DNA of 20,950 nucleotides from Myxococcales bacterium (GTDB lineage Bacteria > Myxococcota > Polyangia > Polyangiales > Polyangiaceae): contig JAGQIY010001252.1 in the NCBI GenBank assembly GCA_020430865.1, positions 1-20,950 on the forward strand, written 5' to 3'. The position numbers and the translations under genes were made by a program. Numbering within the stretch: position 1 is the stretch's first letter; each line of letters opens with the position of its first letter. The notes under the pieces were generated by a model. That model was not told the origin of the DNA and ran no database searches. It saw only the letters and a program-made list of their open reading frames with translations. This document shows positions 7,265-14,396 of the stretch, piece after piece.

Positions 7265-8917
7265 TCAGGGGTTCTGCGCCGCATCCGGGGTCTCCTGGAG
7301 CGCGAGCCAGCGCCGTAGGACAACGGCCGCCGTCGCCGGATCTTGAGCGGCGATCGAGAGCGCTTCGGCGCGAGCGACTTCGCCGAACTCGCTCCCGCTC
7401 CCTTCGGTGAGCTGCTTGAGCTCCTCCGCGGCAGCCAGCGCCTCGGCCTCACGCTGTTGTTCCTCGTCCTTGGCCTTGGCTTCTGCAGCCGCCTTCGCCT
7501 TCGCCTCGGCCTCGGCCTTGGCCTTGGCGAGCTTGCGCGCCTTGCGGATCCTCCAGGCAACCACCAGTGCAGTCAGTCCGACCAGGCCGGCTGCGCCTGC
7601 GGTGATCGGAAGCTTGTATTTCATGTACGGAGGCACGGGGACCGGCGGCGGCTCCGCATCCGGCCGCGCGAAGGCGGCGCTCTCGATGTGGAAGCCATCG
7701 CCGCGCTCCTCGCTGAAGCCGACGGCTTGCTTGACCACCGCGCCCAGCGCCGCGAGCTCTTCCTTGGATCGCTCGCTGTAGACCGCGTTGCCATCCTTGT
7801 CGTCCCACTTGCCGTTGACCAGGACGCCAATCGTCAGCCGCTTGACCTCACCGGCAGGTCGCAGCGTCTTCTTGGTGACGCGATCGACCTCCCAGTTCTT
7901 CGTGTGACTGCGGCGCACCAGGCCCGGCGTCGCCTCGGGATCCTCTTCGGCCGGCGCTCCATCGGGCAATGCGGTGCGCGCCCCGGGGATCCCCGCGACA
8001 CCCGCCTCACCGTTGGCCGTCTTCTCGATGCTCTCCTGTTCGCTTCGCAGCGCCGTGCGCGTCGGCTCGTAGTGCTCCTCGGTGTGCTCGCTGGTCGACG
8101 TATCCAGCTCGACGCTGATCATCACGTCGGCGTTCCCCAGGCCCACCACGCGCTCGAGCAACGTGCGCACCTCCGACTCCAAGCTGCGCGCGAGCTCCCG
8201 CGCCCGGTCACCTTGAGACTCGGCGAGGGACCCCGCGCCGCTGCCGTCAGAATTCGGACGGTGCAGCGTCACCCCCTCGGTGCTGACGACGCTGATCCGA
8301 TCGTGGGTCAACCCGGGCACCGCGGCGCTCACCAGGTGGACGATCCCGGCGACCTCGCGCTTCCCGAAGCTCGCACCGTTGGCCAGACGCACGACGACCG
8401 ACGCCGAAGCAGCCTCGCTCTTGCGGGCAAACAGCTTGCGCTCGGGCAGCACGAGGTGCACGCGCGCACCCTTCACACCTTCCAGCGTGGAGATGGATCG
8501 CGCCAGCTCACCCTCCAGAGCCCGGCGTAGCTTGACCTGTTGCTCGAACTCCGTGGCTCCGAGATCCGTCTTGTCGAAGACCTCGAAACCAACTCCGCCA
8601 CCCCGAGGCAGGCCCTCTGAAGCCAGACTCAAGCGCAGCTCATGGACTCGATCCTGAGGGACCATGATGGTGGAGCCGCCCCCGGTCACCTCATAGGGGA
8701 CCTTGCGCTCCTTCAGCTTCTCGATGATCGAGCCCGCGTCGTCCGGATTCAGGTCTGTGTAGAGGTAGCCATAGCTGATCTTCGAGCCGACGCCCGAGAT
8801 CAGCAGCACCCCCGCCAGCACCGTCACCACGGCGGCGATCAGCGCGAAGCGCTTGGCACCGCTCAGGTTCTGCCAGAACGCGGTCAGCTGGGATCCAAAG
8901 GCTCGAAGCTTGTCCAT
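7265..8917 (-). CDS. fliF: Flagellar MS-ring protein FliF
   Basis: 550 residues. FliF forms the inner-membrane MS ring, the base on which rod, C-ring and export gate assemble. First membrane segment at about 23-42; 'YGYLYTDLNPDDAGSIIEKL' opens the first ring-building domain; 'GFEVFDKTDLGATEFEQQVKLRRALEGELARSI' and 'GVKGARVHLVLPERKLF' are family hallmarks; second membrane segment at about 436-458. The cytoplasmic tail has an Ala/Lys/Glu-rich stretch (about 459-500) and ends with 'DPATAAVVLRRWLAL', the FliG-binding helix. ATG at 8917 is the only plausible start: an in-frame TAG lies 12 codons upstream, although no good Shine-Dalgarno is seen. A sigma54 box at 9139-9154 predicts a long leader of about 211 bases. 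Confidence 0.97.
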   Translation of the reverse strand: MDKLRAFGSQLTAFWQNLSGAKRFALIAAVVTVLAGVLLISGVGSKISYGYLYTDLNPDDAGSIIEKLKERKVPYEVTGGGSTIMVPQDRVHELRLSLASEGLPRGGGVGFEVFDKTDLGATEFEQQVKLRRALEGELARSISTLEGVKGARVHLVLPERKLFARKSEAASASVVVRLANGASFGKREVAGIVHLVSAAVPGLTHDRISVVSTEGVTLHRPNSDGSGAGSLAESQGDRARELARSLESEVRTLLERVVGLGNADVMISVELDTSTSEHTEEHYEPTRTALRSEQESIEKTANGEAGVAGIPGARTALPDGAPAEEDPEATPGLVRRSHTKNWEVDRVTKKTLRPAGEVKRLTIGVLVNGKWDDKDGNAVYSERSKEELAALGAVVKQAVGFSEERGDGFHIESAAFARPDAEPPPVPVPPYMKYKLPITAGAAGLVGLTALVVAWRIRKARKLAKAKAEAEAKAKAAAEAKAKDEEQQREAEALAAAEELKQLTEGSGSEFGEVARAEALSIAAQDPATAAVVLRRWLALQETPDAAQNP

Positions 8918-8950
8918 CGGGGGTGATCTCGAGAGCCGCGTCGGGCTCGA

Positions 8951-9129
8951 CTAGCTGGCTGCTGAAGAGCTGCATTTTCCAGCAGCTTGGATGCTGATCC
9001 GCGCGGATTGAGCTTCCATGCTCTCGCAGAGCCCCATGAAAGGGAGGGCTTCGTGAGAGCAAGATCTCGGACGCATCTGCGCGGGCACGGTGGTTCTCGA
9101 TTGCAGGGTGGTTTTCAACACCTGCTAGG
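8951..9129. repeat. MITE-like segment with CTAG-tipped inverted ends (contains leader repeat copy C1)
   Basis: The left end reads CTAGCTGGCTGCTGAA (8951-8966). The right end, read on the minus strand from 9129, is CTAGCAGGTGTTGAAAA. The first 16 bases agree at about 12, in inverted orientation. Each end carries its own hairpin (8958-8964 with 8980-8986; 9103-9110 with 9119-9125, one bulge), and a third hairpin sits in the middle. The right part (9061-9129) is copy C1 of a sequence found again at 12456-12524. No coding sequence is credible here. It could be a non-autonomous insertion-element relic or a structured 5' leader for fliF; the sequence alone does not decide. Confidence 0.5.
9019..9061 (-). 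other. Long hairpin in the fliF 5' leader
   Basis: Inverted repeat of 16 positions (arms 9019-9034 and 9046-9061, 11-base loop). It has one mismatch, and pairing includes G-U. No T-run follows on either strand, so it is not a standard terminator. It would be transcribed in the fliF leader if the 9139-9154 promoter is used. Confidence 0.55.
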
Positions 9130-9138
9130 GCAGTCGAT

Positions 9139-9154
9139 TGCAAATCCCAAGCCA
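9139..9154 (-). promoter_or_regulatory. Sigma54 (-24/-12) promoter for the fliF operon
   Basis: Minus-strand TGGCTTGGGATTTGCA fits the sigma54 consensus TGGCAC-N5-TTGCA, with GG and GC at the required spacing; only the two bases after TGGC differ. The predicted transcription start is near 9128, about 211 bases before the fliF ATG. It would let fliF-fliM be transcribed independently of flgB-flgC-fliE. Confidence 0.7.
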
Positions 9155-9330
9155 CGTCTTCGAGGGACCGGGAGGGGCCATCGCAGTTCTTGCCGCACGG
9201 ACGCACACCTGCCGAACCACCGCCTCTCACTGCCGCTCGCTCGGGGGGTGAGGAGAGCCAGGGACCCTCGCCGAAAGCGGAGGACGGTGCTGCACGACGT
9301 CGAGAGCCCCACGAACCACGCACCCAGACA

Positions 9331-9374
9331 GCGCGGTGGCTGTTGATGGCAGCGTGTTCTGCGACGCCTGCTAG
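9331..9374 (-). repeat. Degenerate leader repeat copy C3 at the fliE stop codon
   Basis: Read on the minus strand, this begins CTAGCAGG, keeps the spacing of the C1/C2 hairpin (GCAG...CTGC) and carries GCCACCGCGC at the place where C2 has ACCACCGCGC. The fliE stop codon TAG is inside the opening CTAG. The stem is about 7 bp with one bulged G. Similarity is clear at the ends and weaker in the loop. Confidence 0.4.
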
Positions 9375-9781
9375 ATGTTCATACGCCAGATCTCGTAGAA
9401 CGCGTCCACGATCTTGGTGCGCACGTTGCTCGCGAATTTGAGCTCGATGTCGGCTTCGCTCAGCGCCAGCATCGTGCCGTGGATGTCGTCGCGCTTGCCC
9501 GCGGCGAATTCTTCCGCCGCCTGAGCCGCGCCCAGCGCCTTGGTATTGGCCGGGGCGATCACCGACTCCAGCACGTCCGCGAAGGCAACGTCCGGCGCCT
9601 TCGGCGACTCGACCCCTTCGACGCTCCTCAGCGCGTCGAGCCCTTCGAGTCCTGGCGCCCCGGCGGGCGCCGGACGCATGGCGCCGCCGAACTGCGACTC
9701 CGTCGCCGCGCGGAACTGGACGGGTCCCCTCGAGGGCTCCAGGGGAATCATGGTTCCGTCTACGATGGGACCAATCGCCAC
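9371..9781 (-). CDS. fliE: Flagellar hook-basal body complex protein FliE
   Basis: 136 residues. FliE links the MS ring/export gate to the proximal rod and is the first exported rod component. The C-terminal segment 'HGTMLALSEADIELKFASNVRTKIVDAFYEIWRMNI' is the FliE signature (helix with 'VR.K.V.A..EI.RM'). The N-terminal 70 residues are longer and more Pro-rich than in typical FliE of about 100-110 residues. Start taken as GTG at 9781, 7 bp after flgC, because 'MAIGPI' resembles the family opening; ATG ten codons later is possible. Order flgB-flgC-fliE is classical. The stop codon lies inside repeat copy C3. Confidence 0.92.
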   Translation of the reverse strand: MAIGPIVDGTMIPLEPSRGPVQFRAATESQFGGAMRPAPAGAPGLEGLDALRSVEGVESPKAPDVAFADVLESVIAPANTKALGAAQAAEEFAAGKRDDIHGTMLALSEADIELKFASNVRTKIVDAFYEIWRMNI

Positions 9782-9788
9782 GAATCAG

Positions 9789-10220
9789 CTACTTTCCGAG
9801 GTCTATCGCGCTTCGCGCCATGCCCTTGATGCTCTCTATCGAGGTCACTCCAGCTTCGTAGGCCCGGGAGGCGGTGATCATGTTGACCATCTCCTCGACG
9901 ACGTTGACGTTGGGGTACTCGACGTACCCCGCCGCGTCGGCGTCGGGGTGTCCGGGCTCCAGCACCAGCTGACCAGGGCGGTCGTCAGCGACGACTTCCC
10001 GCACCTTGACCGTGGCCACGGCGTCCGCAAAACGACCTCCAAAGCCGCTCTCCGCGACGCGACGCGCCTCGAACATCGGGTCGATGCGCCGGTAAGGCCC
10101 GCCCTCGGCAGTGCGCGTGGTGCGAGCGTTGGCGAGGTTGGAGGCGATGGTGTTCATGCGGATGCGCTGGGCGCTCAGCCCCGACGCCGCGACTTCCATG
10201 GCACTGAACACTCCTAACAT
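9789..10220 (-). CDS. flgC: Flagellar proximal rod protein FlgC
   Basis: 143 residues, the standard length. FlgC is a proximal rod subunit in the periplasm. The N-terminus 'MLGVFSAMEVAASGLSAQRIRMNTIASNLANARTTRTAEGGPYRR' carries the rod-family motif ('SGL.AQR.RMN.IA.NLAN..TT') plus the FlgC-specific 'GGPYRR'. The C-terminus has 'YVEYPNVNVVEEMVNMITASRAYEAGVTSIESIKGMARSAIDL'. ATG at 10220 with GGAGG nine bases upstream. It sits 70 bp after flgB, with a hairpin in the gap, and 7 bp before fliE. Confidence 0.97.
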   Translation of the reverse strand: MLGVFSAMEVAASGLSAQRIRMNTIASNLANARTTRTAEGGPYRRIDPMFEARRVAESGFGGRFADAVATVKVREVVADDRPGQLVLEPGHPDADAAGYVEYPNVNVVEEMVNMITASRAYEAGVTSIESIKGMARSAIDLGK

Positions 10221-10251
10221 CGCTCTGGTCCTCCAAGGCCGTGTGCTCGAG

Positions 10252-10271
10252 GAGCCGCAGACTCGCGGCTC
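10252..10271 (-). other. Hairpin in flgB-flgC gap
   Basis: Perfect 7-bp inverted repeat GAGCCGC / GCGGCTC with a 6-base loop, between the flgB stop and the flgC ribosome-binding site. No T-run follows. Possible mRNA stability or attenuation element. Confidence 0.4.
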
Positions 10272-10290
10272 GGCAACTCAAGAAGCAACA

Positions 10291-10689
10291 TCAGTGCCCA
10301 TCCCCCGCGGCGAAGGCGAGCTGACGCAGCTCCGCCGAGACGATGGCACTCACGGTGTCGTAGCGGAGCTGGTTCGCAGCGACCTTCGCCGCCTCGCGAT
10401 CCATCGACACGAAGTTCCCGTCCGGACCGGCGCCGGCGCTGGCGTCCTCGAACACTCGCCCTGTCACCGCACCCGCGTCACCCAGCGCGATGTGGTTCGA
10501 CCTCGTGGTCTCTAGCTGAACGCGCAGCATCCCGGCGAACTTCTGAGTCGAGTCGACGCGCGCGAGATCGTGAGGCACGAAGCCGGGGGTGTCGACGTGC
10601 GCCAGGTTGGTAGCCAGCACGTTGTGGCGCTGAAGGTGGTAGTCCAGCGCGCCGTGGAGCGGGGCCACGTGGGCGAAGAAGTCACCCAT
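10291..10689 (-). CDS. flgB: Flagellar proximal rod protein FlgB
   Basis: 132 residues, the standard length. FlgB is the innermost rod subunit, contacting FliE. 'ALDYHLQRHNVLATNLAHVDTPGFVPHDL' (about 15-43) is the FlgB form of the rod N-terminal motif. The C-terminal 'DREAAKVAANQLRYDTVSAIVSAELRQL' matches the family's 'E...la.n...Y......l......l'. ATG at 10689 with GAGGAG eight bases upstream. First gene of the minus-strand run; a sigma54-like box lies 65-80 bp upstream. Confidence 0.94.
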   Translation of the reverse strand: MGDFFAHVAPLHGALDYHLQRHNVLATNLAHVDTPGFVPHDLARVDSTQKFAGMLRVQLETTRSNHIALGDAGAVTGRVFEDASAGAGPDGNFVSMDREAAKVAANQLRYDTVSAIVSAELRQLAFAAGDGH

Positions 10690-10753
10690 GGCCGCTGCTC
10701 CTCGGAGATGTAGGTCGTTTCCGCACAGTAACAGGCTCCAATGAGCCGTGCTC

Positions 10754-10769
10754 TGCAGGCTTCGTGCCG
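10754..10769 (-). promoter_or_regulatory. Sigma54-like promoter for flgB-flgC-fliE
   Basis: Minus-strand CGGCACGAAGCCTGCA differs from TGGCAC-N5-TTGCA at only two positions and keeps GG/GC spacing. Predicted start near 10743 gives a leader of about 54 bases to the flgB ATG. The rest of the 562-bp divergent region 10690-11251 holds the hairpin, dyad and second promoter listed separately; I see no gene in it. Confidence 0.6.
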
Positions 10770-10994
10770 ATCACCGAGCGCAGGCGCTGGGCCAAGTCGG
10801 GGAAGCAGTGGAGGCGAGAGAAGGAGCCCGACGACTCACTCGACGAAAAACTGCTCAAGACTTGGCCCCCCCTCCCGTTCCCCGCCAACGAGTAGATTGA
10901 GCGGAGGAGCATCCACTGGGTCGCTAGCCACCCCCCGGGTCACCGAAAACCCGCCCAGGGACCAGGGGCTGACGGATCAGGCCAGGCGATATAG

Positions 10995-11018
10995 CTTCAT
11001 GATTCTAGTCATTTGAAG
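10995..11018. promoter_or_regulatory. AT-rich imperfect dyad in the divergent region
   Basis: Arms CTTCA and TGAAG flank an inner dyad ATGA-TTCTAG-TCAT (10999-11012). It is the most AT-rich patch of this GC-rich intergenic region and lies between the flgB and activator promoters. It could be an enhancer-binding or operator site, or part of a weak sigma70-type promoter (GATATA at about 10988). No match to a known site is claimed. Confidence 0.3.
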
Positions 11019-11050
11019 CGCCGCGGGTGGTTTGCGCGTCCTCAAAACCG

Positions 11051-11088
11051 GGTCGCAGTCTACCCACCCCGTTCGGGGGGGAGCGACC
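11051..11088. other. Strong GC-rich hairpin between divergent promoters
   Basis: Outer arms GGTCGC / GCGACC (11051-11056, 11083-11088) enclose C-rich and G-rich inner arms (11063-11070, 11075-11081) around a GTTC loop, about 13 pairs in all with one bulged A. On the minus strand a TTTT follows two to three bases after the stem, so a minus-direction terminator is possible. On the plus strand there is no T-run. Confidence 0.45.
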
Positions 11089-11144
11089 GGCCAGATCGGA
11101 CAACGCCAAGGGTTTAACGCTGGATAGCCAGGGTTTCGACACGT

Positions 11145-11160
11145 TGGCCTGCGCCTTGCT
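11145..11160 (+). promoter_or_regulatory. Sigma54 promoter for the activator gene
   Basis: TGGCCTGCGCCTTGCT fits TGGCAC-N5-TTGCT apart from the two bases after TGGC. The predicted start near 11171 gives a leader of about 81 bases. Since the gene encodes a sigma54 activator, self-activation is plausible. Confidence 0.6.
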
Positions 11161-11251
11161 CTAGGGCCTAGCACGACACGCTGGTGGCGCCGAAGCCGCC
11201 GCCGAAACGCTCACCGCGCTGCCCGCAGTGCTCTTGCCCTGGAGAAACGCC

Positions 11252-12325
<1,074 letters not shown>

Positions 12326-12355
12326 TCCGTTCAACGAGCAACGCGTGTCGAGCTG

Positions 12356-12389
12356 GCCGCCTCGGATTCCGAGGCGGCTTCGCTTTTTT
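12356..12389 (+). terminator. Rho-independent terminator after the activator gene
   Basis: Perfect 10-bp stem GCCGCCTCGG / CCGAGGCGGC with a 3-base loop (12356-12378), followed by TTCGC and six T (12384-12389). It lies 31 bp after the activator stop and separates it from the next sigma54 promoter. Confidence 0.9.
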
Positions 12390-12437
12390 GTGTACCTTGC
12401 CCGCCCAACCATTTCCTCCGGGCACCGGCTTCGGGGA

Positions 12438-12453
12438 TGGCACGAGCGTTGCT
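12438..12453 (+). promoter_or_regulatory. Sigma54 promoter for the beta-barrel/lipoprotein pair
   Basis: TGGCACGAGCGTTGCT is a full match to TGGCAC-N5-TTGCW. Predicted start about 12464, at the base of a perfect hairpin (12460-12481) and one base before the GTG start codon proposed for the next gene. Confidence 0.8.
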
Positions 12454-12455
12454 CT

Positions 12456-12524
12456 ACCAGCAGGGTGTTGAAACACCCTGCCAATCGACAACCACCGCGC
12501 CCGCGCAGACTCGCACCAGATCTT
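12456..12524 (+). repeat. Leader repeat copy C2 with perfect hairpin
   Basis: Strongly similar over about 69 bases to the minus strand of 9061-9129. Shared blocks are AGCAGG.GTGTTGAAA, CACCCTG, CAATCGA, AACCACCG, GCCCGCGCAGA and AGATCTT, with two small gaps. Bases 12460-12481 form a 9-bp perfect stem (GCAGGGTGT / ACACCCTGC) with a TGAA loop. In both places a sigma54 box lies just upstream. It overlaps the start and signal-peptide region of the beta-barrel gene. Confidence 0.65.
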
Positions 12525-13037
12525 CGTCTGCTAGCTCGAGTCTCCGCCAGTCTGCCAACACTGCTGGTCGTCAGCTGCCTGGCGCCCTCGGCCCACGCCC
12601 AAGAGCTCGTGATCACGGGCGAGCTGGGCCTGGGGTCAGGCGTCGAGGGCGGGACCGTCGACGGCCAGACAGAGTGGAAGCGCGCGCGTACGCGGCTCAC
12701 CGCGGGGAGCACCTTCCACGTGGACGAGTTTCCAGAGGAAGCCTGGGGACTCCGCGCATTCGTGGAGTTCGAACCGCGCGCCGGCGTGGGCGCCGAAGGC
12801 CGCTACCTGCGCTGGTTGTCGGAGAGCTTTGGAGCCTACGCGGGCGTAACCGCCGCCTTCGCACCGGAGACCCTGGTAGGCGGTGGCGTCGGCTTGGAGT
12901 TCAACATCCCGCTCGCCGAGAAGGCACGGCTGTACATCGAACCATCGTTCACGGCGCTCCCCCTGGGCAGCGATCTCCCTTCGGGCAGCGTGCTGATGTG
13001 GGGATTGCTGTCCGTCGGAGTGAGTCTCGACCTATGA
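12465..13037 (+). CDS. Predicted small outer-membrane beta-barrel protein, function unknown
   Basis: 190 residues if started at GTG 12465 (TTG at 12468 is equivalent). I do not recognise the family. An Arg/Pro-rich N-region is followed by a hydrophobic core 'LPTLLVVSCLAPSAHA' and 'QELVITG', a signal peptide probably cut after AHA (residue 45); C38 (VVSC) makes lipid modification an alternative. The mature part, about 145 residues, shows about eight alternating amphipathic strands (for example 'ELVITGELGLGSG', 'GLRAFVEFEPRAG', 'GAYAGVTAAFAP', 'VGGGVGLEFNIPL', 'LLSVGVSLDL'), about OmpX size. The only upstream in-frame starts lie before the sigma54 box, so GTG/TTG is forced if that promoter is used. 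It overlaps the lipoprotein gene by ATGA, so the two likely work together. Its place suggests a role in the flagellar envelope; that is inference. Confidence 0.6.
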   Translation: MLKHPANRQPPRPRRLAPDLRLLARVSASLPTLLVVSCLAPSAHAQELVITGELGLGSGVEGGTVDGQTEWKRARTRLTAGSTFHVDEFPEEAWGLRAFVEFEPRAGVGAEGRYLRWLSESFGAYAGVTAAFAPETLVGGGVGLEFNIPLAEKARLYIEPSFTALPLGSDLPSGSVLMWGLLSVGVSLDL

Positions 13038-13531
13038 AGGCGCCCTCGATCGGTGGTGTCACGTGGGTCGTGACGAGCGCTGCAGTCGGCCTTTGGCTCC
13101 TGGCTTCGGCCGCGGGCGGCTGCGCGAGCAGCAGCTGCCTGCGCAACACCGACTGCCCCCCAGGCTACGAGTGTTCTCGGGGCGGCTGTCGCGTCGCTCC
13201 TCGAGGCGACGCTGGCAACGCAGACGCGGGCGACGCGGGCGGAGACGCCATGCTCGACTCGAGCACTGACGCTGGCGGAGACACCATGCTCGACTCGAGC
13301 ACTGACGCTGGCACGGACGCGATGGACGCAAGCGCCGACGCGCACGACTCACAGAGCTGCGACCCCGACGCCGAGGCCGGCACGGAGAGCAGCTGCGGCG
13401 AACTGGACGGGAGCGCTGATGCGAACGTCGACGCGCAACCGGGGGATGCCCACGCCGACGTGAACCCCGATGGTAGTGGCGGCGAAGCAGGCTCGCCGGA
13501 CGGCGGGTCCACCGACGCGGCCGTGGACTGA
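13034..13531 (+). CDS. Cys-rich, Asp/Ala-rich predicted lipoprotein
   Basis: 165 residues, ATG at 13034 overlapping the previous stop (ATGA). The N-terminal hydrophobic segment ends 'LLASAAGGC', a lipobox-like site with C30 as the likely lipidated residue; the Ala at -3 is less common. Next comes a short Cys motif, C30/C35/C41/C47/C52, reading 'SCLRNTDCPPGYECSRGGC', similar in style to small disulfide modules frequent in Myxococcota surface proteins. The remainder (about 57-165) is low-complexity, rich in Asp, Ala, Gly and Ser, strongly acidic, with a 12-residue tandem repeat. Such a tail could bind Ca2+ or act as a surface spacer. No enzyme domain is visible. Co-transcription with the beta-barrel gene from a sigma54 promoter is likely. 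Function unknown. Confidence 0.7.
   Translation: MKAPSIGGVTWVVTSAAVGLWLLASAAGGCASSSCLRNTDCPPGYECSRGGCRVAPRGDAGNADAGDAGGDAMLDSSTDAGGDTMLDSSTDAGTDAMDASADAHDSQSCDPDAEAGTESSCGELDGSADANVDAQPGDAHADVNPDGSGGEAGSPDGGSTDAAVD
13238..13309 (+). repeat. Two tandem 36-bp units inside the lipoprotein gene
   Basis: Units 13238-13273 and 13274-13309 differ at one base (GACGCC versus GACACC), giving a 12-residue repeat G-G-D-(A/T)-M-L-D-S-S-T-D-A. The near identity suggests a recent duplication in the acidic tail. Confidence 0.9.
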
Positions 13532-13555
13532 GTCCGCACGGAAATTGGACAGGGC

Positions 13556-13571
13556 TGGCACCCCGGTTGCA
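13556..13571 (+). promoter_or_regulatory. Sigma54 promoter for the flgG operon
   Basis: TGGCACCCCGGTTGCA matches TGGCAC-N5-TTGCA at every consensus position. Predicted start near 13582, 24 bases before the flgG ATG, with AAGGAGG in between. A small dyad GGACTGAGTCC (13525-13535) lies about 20 bases upstream, over the lipoprotein stop codon. Confidence 0.85.
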
Positions 13572-13605
13572 AGCGCTAAGACGAAAGCCGAGTCAAGGAG
13601 GCCGC

Positions 13606-14391
13606 ATGTTTCGCTCTCTCAGTATCGCCGCCACGGGCATGAGCGCCCAAGAGACCCACCTGGAAGGCGTCGCGAACAACATTTCCAACGCCAATACAGC
13701 TGGTTTCAAGAAGCAGCGGGCCGACTTCCAGGACCTGCTCTACCGCACGGTGCGCGCAGCCGGGGCGCCAACGGGCGCCAATACGGTGGCACCCGAAGCA
13801 CTGCAACTTGGCAGTGGTGTTAGGGTGGTCGGCACCGCCCATATCTTCAAGCAGGGCGCCGTGCAGATCACCCAGAACCCGCTGGACGTAGCCATCGAGG
13901 GCAACGGCTTCTTCGTGGTTCAACAGCCTGACGGGACGCCAGCCTACACTCGCGCTGGCAACCTCAAGACCGACGGCACCGGCCGACTGGTGACCCCCGA
14001 GGGACTGCCGCTGGATCCGCCCATCACCATCCCGGCGGAATCGGTTGGTGTGAGCATCGGGGCGGACGGCACTGTGAGCGTCAGCATGCCGGGTGAGGAG
14101 GCACCGGTCACCGTGGGTCAGATCCAGATCGCAGGCTTCGTGAATCCCAGCGGGCTGTCTTCCATCGGGCACAACCTGATGCAGGCGACCGCCGCAAGCG
14201 GGGAAGCCCAGGTCGGCAACCCAGGCAGCGACGGGCGAGGCACGCTGATGGGCGGCGCGCTCGAGGCATCGAACGTCGACGTGGTCGAAGAGATGATCGG
14301 CCTCATCAGCGCTCAGCGAAACTACGAGGTCAACTCGAAGGTCGTGACCGCCGCGGACGACATGCTGCGCACCGCGACGCAGATGAGGTGA
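13606..14391 (+). CDS. flgG: Flagellar distal rod protein FlgG
   Basis: 261 residues, the standard FlgG length. FlgG makes the distal rod, the drive shaft through the P and L rings. 'MFRSLSIAATGMSAQETHLEGVANNISNANTAGFKKQRADFQDLLYRTV' is the FlgG N-terminus; 'FQDLLY' and the following 'LQLGSGVRV' favour FlgG over FlgF. 'PLDVAIEGNGFFVVQQPDGTPAYTRAGNLKTDGTGRLVTPEG' is the core domain. The C-terminus has 'GALEASNVDVVEEMIGLISAQRNYEVNSKVVTAADDML'. The start is ATG 13606 after AAGGAGG; the open frame begins earlier, but that part overlaps the promoter. No flgF lies beside it. It overlaps the GTG alternative start of flgA. Confidence 0.95.
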   Translation: MFRSLSIAATGMSAQETHLEGVANNISNANTAGFKKQRADFQDLLYRTVRAAGAPTGANTVAPEALQLGSGVRVVGTAHIFKQGAVQITQNPLDVAIEGNGFFVVQQPDGTPAYTRAGNLKTDGTGRLVTPEGLPLDPPITIPAESVGVSIGADGTVSVSMPGEEAPVTVGQIQIAGFVNPSGLSSIGHNLMQATAASGEAQVGNPGSDGRGTLMGGALEASNVDVVEEMIGLISAQRNYEVNSKVVTAADDMLRTATQMR

Positions 14392-14396
14392 GTCGA

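Noticed and set aside
7343..8530. 395-codon plus-strand open frame antisense to fliF
   Set aside because: Shadow frame; FliF motifs on the minus strand are clear, and this frame shows no domain.
8691..9323. 210-codon minus-strand open frame over the fliE-fliF gap and the start of fliF
   Set aside because: It is out of frame with fliF, has no recognisable domain or ribosome-binding site, and its composition is what high GC produces by chance.
10682..10912. Small minus-strand frame upstream of and overlapping the flgB start
   Set aside because: It crosses the flgB promoter and ribosome-binding site, and its translation is Ser/Arg-rich without features.
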